Below are positions 60,113 to 64,000 of a DNA stretch of 64,000 bases, one piece after another. The position numbers were made by a program, and so were the translations under genes. Numbering within the stretch: position 1 is the first letter of the stretch; every line of letters starts with the position of its first letter. Source of the stretch: DATLGB01 sp964242305 (lineage in GTDB: Bacteria > Actinomycetota > Thermoleophilia > Solirubrobacterales > Solirubrobacteraceae); contig CAXTBB010000004.1 in assembly GCA_964242305.1 (NCBI GenBank), positions 1 to 64,000 of the forward strand, written 5' to 3'. The notes beneath the pieces are model-generated. The model was not told the origin of the DNA and made no database searches. It saw only the letters and a list, made by a program, of their open reading frames with translations.

Positions 60113-60961
60113 ATGGACTCCGAACTCGCCACCATCGCCACCACCCTCAGGGAGCGACGCTCCGATCTGCTGGATGCGTGGGTCCGTGCGCAGCTGTCCG
60201 GCCAGGGCGTCCGGACTGACCTGATCAGCGAAGGCGAGTTGCGGGCGGAGAGCCAGCGCTTCCTCGACGTCCTGACGCAGGCGGTGAGCCGTGACAACGC
60301 GGACCCGAACATCACCGGCCCCGACTGGGAGCCGGTCCGGGAGCACCTGGCGGTGCTCTCACGCTCGCGCGCGACGCAGGGCTTCAGCCCGACGGAGACG
60401 GCCACGTTCGTGTTCTCCTTCAAGCAGCCGCTCTTCGAGCAGCTCGACGGCAAGGCGGTGTGGGCGGCCACCCAGCTGCTCGACGCCCTCGGGCTCTTCA
60501 CCGCGGACGCCTACCTGCGGTCCCGCGAGGAGGTCATCCGCCGCCAGCAGGACGAGCTGATCGAGCTCTCGACCCCGGTGGTGAAGCTGTGGGACGGGGT
60601 CGTCGCGCTGCCGCTGATCGGCACGCTCGACAGCGCTCGCACGCAGGTGGTCATGGAGAGCCTGCTCGAGCGGATCGTGGAGACCGACTCGACGATCGCG
60701 ATCATCGACATCACCGGCGTCCCCACCGTGGACACGCTCGTGGCCCAGCACCTCCTCAAGACGGTCGCCGCGGCACGGCTGATGGGCGCCGACTGCATCA
60801 TCAGCGGCATCCGGCCGCAGATCGCGCAGACGATCGTCCACCTCGGTCTGGACCTCTCCGAGGTGACCACGAAGGCGAGCCTGGCCGACGCCATCGTGAT
60901 CGCGCTCGGGCGGACCGGCTTCGAGATCCGCCAGCGCCGCGCCGGCCTGGCGACTGGATGA
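60113..60961 (+). CDS. RsbR-type stressosome protein
   Basis: 282 residues. The N-terminal RsbRD-like helical domain (MDSELATIATTLRERRSD) replaces the globin domain, then a linker helix (RSREEVIRRQQDELIEL) and a C-terminal STAS domain (IIDITGVPTVDTLVAQHLLK) with threonines where RsbT phosphorylates family members. Stressosome components gather RsbR and RsbS and hold RsbT until stress. The downstream RsbS gene overlaps by four bases. Confidence 0.93.
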   Translation: MDSELATIATTLRERRSDLLDAWVRAQLSGQGVRTDLISEGELRAESQRFLDVLTQAVSRDNADPNITGPDWEPVREHLAVLSRSRATQGFSPTETATFVFSFKQPLFEQLDGKAVWAATQLLDALGLFTADAYLRSREEVIRRQQDELIELSTPVVKLWDGVVALPLIGTLDSARTQVVMESLLERIVETDSTIAIIDITGVPTVDTLVAQHLLKTVAAARLMGADCIISGIRPQIAQTIVHLGLDLSEVTTKASLADAIVIALGRTGFEIRQRRAGLATG

Positions 60962-61359
60962 CCCCAGCCGACGACGCCAGCCGGATCCCGATCCTCAAGA
61001 TCGGGCACCTGCTGCTGGTCACGATCCAGGTCGACATGCACGACCGCATGGCCGTCCGCCTGCAGGACGACCTCACCCAGCGCATCGTGGCCACGGGCGC
61101 CCGCGGCGTCCTGATCGACATCTCGGGCCTCGAGCTGGTCGACTCCTTCATCGGCAAGATGCTGGCCGACATCGCCGGCATGGCCCGGGTCCTCGACGCG
61201 GAGACGGTCGTGGTCGGGATGCGACCGGCCGTCGCCATCACCCTGGTCGAGCTGGGCCTGTCGCTGCCTGGCGTGCGAACGGCCCTGACCGTCGAGCGCG
61301 GCATGGCGCTGCTGCCCGCGCTGGCCCAAGCGGAGGACGACGATCCCGACGGAGCGTGA
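60958..61359 (+). CDS. RsbS-type STAS protein
   Basis: 133-residue single STAS domain: GVLIDISGLELVDSFIGKML, with Ser63 at the position phosphorylated in RsbS. Partner of RsbR in the stressosome core. ATGA overlap with the RsbR gene. The tail is acidic. Confidence 0.93.
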   Translation: MTPADDASRIPILKIGHLLLVTIQVDMHDRMAVRLQDDLTQRIVATGARGVLIDISGLELVDSFIGKMLADIAGMARVLDAETVVVGMRPAVAITLVELGLSLPGVRTALTVERGMALLPALAQAEDDDPDGA

Positions 61360-61390
61360 CCCACTCCCGCTGCACTCGGAAGACGACGTC

Positions 61391-61744
61391 GTGCGGGCAC
61401 GCCAGCGCATCCGGGAGGAGGCCATGGACGTCGGCCTTCGCCTGATCGACCAGACCAAGTTCGTCACCGCCGTCTCCGAGCTGGCCCGCAACACGCTGAT
61501 CCACGGCGGAGGCGGCGAAGCGCGATACGGATCGCTCGAGCGCGACGGGCGAAGTGGCGTGTGGGCGGCCTTCAGCGACCAGGGGCCCGGCATCGCGGAC
61601 CTCGACTACGCGATGACGAACGGCGTGTCCACCGGCGACGGCCTCGGCCTCGGCCTCGGCGGCGCCAAGCGGCTCGTGCACGAGTTCGACATCGAGACCG
61701 CACCCGGGCAGGGCACCACGGTTCGCGTGGTCGCGTGGCGCTGA
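61391..61744 (+). CDS. RsbT-type serine/threonine kinase, start uncertain
   Basis: HATPase-fold kinase: VSELARNTLIHGGGG (N box), FSDQGPGIADLDYAM and TGDGLGLGLGGAKRL (G boxes). It phosphorylates RsbR and RsbS. I give the GTG start at 61391 (117 residues, GGAAG eight bases upstream). The conserved family residues SEDDVV lie just upstream in frame; a CTG at 61370 would include them. No ATG/GTG is available farther up. Confidence 0.82.
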   Translation: MRARQRIREEAMDVGLRLIDQTKFVTAVSELARNTLIHGGGGEARYGSLERDGRSGVWAAFSDQGPGIADLDYAMTNGVSTGDGLGLGLGGAKRLVHEFDIETAPGQGTTVRVVAWR

Positions 61745-62724
61745 CCCAGCCGATCCGCCTGGTCGTGGACGATGCCAGCGGCGTGGCCCCGGTCCGCCGC
61801 GCCGCCGAGCGGATGGCGGACATCTTGAGCATCGACGCGCTCACTCGCGGGCAGGTCGCGATCGTCGCCACCGAGCTCGCGACCAACCTCGTCCGGCACG
61901 CCGGCGGCGGCGAGGTCGTCATCCGGCCCGGCGCCGAGAGCGCGCCCGCGCTCGACCTCATCGCCTGGGACCGCGGGCCGGGGATCCGCGACATCGGCCG
62001 GGCCACCGCGGACGGCTTCTCGACCGCCAGCGGAGCCGGGACCGGACTCGGGGCGATCGGGCGCCAGGCGCGCAGCGTCGACATCCACTCCGCTCCTGGC
62101 CGGGGCACCGTCGTCACCGCGCGCCTGGGCGCGGAGGACGCGCCGTCGGCGGTAGACGGCCTGGCCCTGGCCCTCGCCGGCGAGGAGGCCAACGGGGACG
62201 CCTGGTCGCACGTCCGCGCGGGGGACCTCCTCACCGTGATGCTGGCCGACGGGCTCGGACACGGGCCTCAGGCCGCCGAGGCGTCCAACGCCGCGACCCG
62301 GGTCCTGCGCACCGGTGCCGCCCCCGCCGAGCTGCTCGAACGCATGCACGGTGCGCTCAGGCCCACCCGCGGCGCCGCCATCGCCATCGCCCAGATCAAC
62401 CTGGCCACCGGCCGGCTGCGGTTCGCCGGCCTGGGCAACGTGTCCGGGTCGCTGGTCAGCGGTGCGGAGTCGCGGTCGCTGGCGTCTATGAACGGCACCG
62501 TCGGTCACCGCGTGACGCGCATCCGCGAGTACGAGGAGGACGTGCCGCCGGGCGCGCTGCTCATCCTGCACTCCGACGGCTGCCGCAACGGCTGGCGCCT
62601 CCCCGACTACCCGGGGCTGGCGCGCCGCTCACCGCTCGTGGTGGCGGCCACCCTGATCCGCGACTTCGAACGGGGCAAGGACGACGTCAGCGTCGTCGTC
62701 GCCCAGGCCCGCGAGGCGTCGTGA
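61735..62724 (+). CDS. RsbT-like kinase domain fused to RsbX/SpoIIE-type phosphatase
   Basis: 329 residues from GTG at 61735. N-terminal HATPase (ATELATNLVRHAGGG, WDRGPGIRDIGRA) then a PP2C-type phosphatase with VMLADGLGHGPQAAEAS (metal aspartate) and LILHSDGCRNGW and KDDVSVVVA. The fusion joins anti-sigma kinase and phosphatase functions in one protein, so it may reset the stressosome. Overlaps the RsbT gene by ten bases. Confidence 0.9.
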   Translation: MALTQPIRLVVDDASGVAPVRRAAERMADILSIDALTRGQVAIVATELATNLVRHAGGGEVVIRPGAESAPALDLIAWDRGPGIRDIGRATADGFSTASGAGTGLGAIGRQARSVDIHSAPGRGTVVTARLGAEDAPSAVDGLALALAGEEANGDAWSHVRAGDLLTVMLADGLGHGPQAAEASNAATRVLRTGAAPAELLERMHGALRPTRGAAIAIAQINLATGRLRFAGLGNVSGSLVSGAESRSLASMNGTVGHRVTRIREYEEDVPPGALLILHSDGCRNGWRLPDYPGLARRSPLVVAATLIRDFERGKDDVSVVVAQAREAS

Positions 62725-64000
62725 TCGGCGCCGAGATCGCCCGCGTCGAGCTCGCCCACGACGAGGCCGTCGTGGTCGCGCGCCAGCGCGCCCGGGACGT
62801 CGCCGAGCTGGTCGGCTTCGACTCCCTCGACCAGACGCGGCTCGCCACGGCGGTCTCCGAGCTCGCCCGCAACGCGCGCCGCTACGGCGGTGGCGGACAG
62901 GTCCGGATGCTCCTGACCGCGGAGGCGCTCGAGTTCGAGGTGGCCGACACCGGCCCCGGCATCGCCGATCTCGACGCGATCCTCGAGGGTCGCTACCGCT
63001 CGGCCACGGGGATGGGCCGGGGCCTGATCGGCGTCCGGCTGCTGATGGACGACTTCGCGATCGACTCCGGGCCGGGGCGCGGCACGCGCGTGCGGGTCGC
63101 GAAGCGCCTGCCGCGCGGATCGCCGCGCGTCGAGCCGCGGGCGCTGCGCGACGAGCTGCTGCGCCGGGGCGCCGCCACCCCCTACGACGAGGTCACCCGC
63201 CAGAACGAGGAGCTGCTGCGCGCGCTCGGCGAGGTCCGCGCCCGCCAGGAGGAGCTGCTCGCGCTCAACCGCGAGCTGGCCAGCACCAACCGCGGCGTGG
63301 TCGCCCTCTACGCCGAGCTCGACGAGCAGGCCGAGCAGCTGCGCGACGCCGACGAGCGCAAGTCGCGCTTCCTGGCCGACATGAGCCACGAGCTGCGCAC
63401 GCCGCTGAACTCGATCCTCGCGCTGACCGAACTGCTCCTCGACGGCGCGCCGCTCGGCGACGAGCAGGCCCTGCAGATCGGCTATATCCGCCGGACCGCG
63501 CAGGAGGAGCTGCGCCTGGTCGGCGACCTGCTCGACATCGCCCGGATCGAGGCGGGGCGGCTGGACCTCACCGTCACGGACGTCTCCGTGGAGGAGCTGT
63601 TCGCGGTGCTGCGCGGGCAGTTGCGCCCGCTGGTCGGCGACCGCGACGTGGAGCTGCACTTCGACGTCGCTCCCGGCACCGGCGCGCTGCTCGCCGACGA
63701 GGACAAGCTCATGCAGATCCTCCGCAACCTGATCACCAACGCGGTGAAGTTCACGGCGCACGGCGAGGTCCTGGTCACGGCGGAGCCCGACGGCGAGGAG
63801 GTCGAGTTCCGGGTCCGCGACACGGGGATCGGGATCGCCGCGGACGACCTCGGGCACGTCTTCGAGGAGTTCGTCCAGATCCCGGGCGAGCTGCAGGTCT
63901 CCCGGCAGGGCACCGGCCTGGGGCTGCCACTCGCGCGCAAGCTCGTCGAGGCGATGGACGGGCAGATCGCGATGACCAGCGAAGCCGGGGTCGGCACGAC
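62721..64000 (+). CDS. sensor histidine kinase with RsbT-like ATPase domain, partial
   Basis: 426 codons visible; runs off the window. N-terminal RsbT-like HATPase (AVSELARNARRYGGGG, DTGPGIADLDAI, GRGLIGVRLLMDD), then a coiled coil (residues about 165-215, NEELLRALGEVRARQEELLA), HisKA with His223 in MSHELRTPLNSI, and a second HATPase (NLITNAVKFT, DTGIGIAADD, QGTGLGLPLARKL). GTG start overlaps the previous stop. Probable link between stressosome and phosphorelay signalling. A C-terminal receiver domain may follow outside the window. Confidence 0.9.
   Translation, partial: MIGAEIARVELAHDEAVVVARQRARDVAELVGFDSLDQTRLATAVSELARNARRYGGGGQVRMLLTAEALEFEVADTGPGIADLDAILEGRYRSATGMGRGLIGVRLLMDDFAIDSGPGRGTRVRVAKRLPRGSPRVEPRALRDELLRRGAATPYDEVTRQNEELLRALGEVRARQEELLALNRELASTNRGVVALYAELDEQAEQLRDADERKSRFLADMSHELRTPLNSILALTELLLDGAPLGDEQALQIGYIRRTAQEELRLVGDLLDIARIEAGRLDLTVTDVSVEELFAVLRGQLRPLVGDRDVELHFDVAPGTGALLADEDKLMQILRNLITNAVKFTAHGEVLVTAEPDGEEVEFRVRDTGIGIAADDLGHVFEEFVQIPGELQVSRQGTGLGLPLARKLVEAMDGQIAMTSEAGVGT

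Noticed and set aside
1..64000. tRNA, rRNA or CRISPR array
   Set aside because: No gap is long enough for an rRNA, no tRNA-like cloverleaf or repeat-spacer pattern was noticed.

Overview
The window is G+C-rich (well over 65% by eye), densely packed bacterial chromosome. Gene order and content point to a deep-branching actinobacterium of the Thermoleophilia/Solirubrobacterales kind. The evidence is an actinobacterial SepIVA-like coiled-coil gene in the DUF177-rpmF cell-envelope neighbourhood, a six-gene mce operon, MmyB- and HxlR-type regulators, many GTG/TTG starts with four-base NTGA start/stop overlaps, and a TAnnnT hexamer 6-8 nt in front of many first genes, as in leaderless actinobacterial transcripts. 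The lineage is inferred; no rRNA or tRNA gene is present to fix it. No stretch above 300 bases lacks a gene; the longest gap is the 187 bases before aroF.

Layout. 1-8.7 kb (mostly minus): acpP (partial), plsX, rpmF, DUF177, an acyl-CoA ligase, an unknown gene, acylphosphatase and a PD-(D/E)XK-like protein (both plus), MYG1, SepIVA-like, coaD, rsmD. 8.7-12.7 kb: recG, the DAK/DegV protein YloV (FakA-like) and rpmB. 13-16.5 kb: the riboflavin operon ribD-ribE-ribBA-ribH, then a 58-bp perfect palindrome and two membrane glycosyltransferases. 19.7-25.7 kb: an SDR remnant, an NfeD-like/flotillin pair coupled to a glycan cluster (GT2, methyltransferase, flippase), a STAS protein and arfB. 25.8-34.6 kb: six consecutive mce (MlaD-domain) genes without permease or ATPase genes nearby.

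34.6-48.2 kb (minus backbone): the housekeeping set metK, priA, def, fmt, rsmB, zinc ribbon, rpe, interrupted by two accessory blocks: an orphan DNA methyltransferase, a BtrH-like gene and a collagen-like secreted protein; and an RTX-like secreted protein, DUF5995, a broken MmyB regulator and an SDR. 48.2-51.5 kb: a DUF3352 lipoprotein carrying a 10-N assembly gap, der and cmk. 51.5-53.3 kb: a cassette of small palindromes, a DUF4188-like gene and a divergent HxlR/VOC pair, separating cmk from aroA. 53.3-59.1 kb: aromatic amino acid genes hisC, aroF, tyrA, aroA, with aroH and a pseudouridine synthase upstream. 59.1 kb to the end: rlmN, then a stressosome-type signalling operon (RsbR, RsbS, RsbT, a kinase-phosphatase fusion and a sensor histidine kinase that runs off the window).

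The most interesting regulatory signal is the hisC-aroF gap: a promoter-like pair followed by a 28-codon ORF rich in Phe/Tyr/Trp codons and overlapping inverted repeats, which resembles an undescribed attenuator for aromatic amino acid synthesis. Other points of interest are the palindromes, the recurring leaderless-type promoters, the orphan mce operon and a kinase that joins an RsbT-like ATPase to a histidine kinase.
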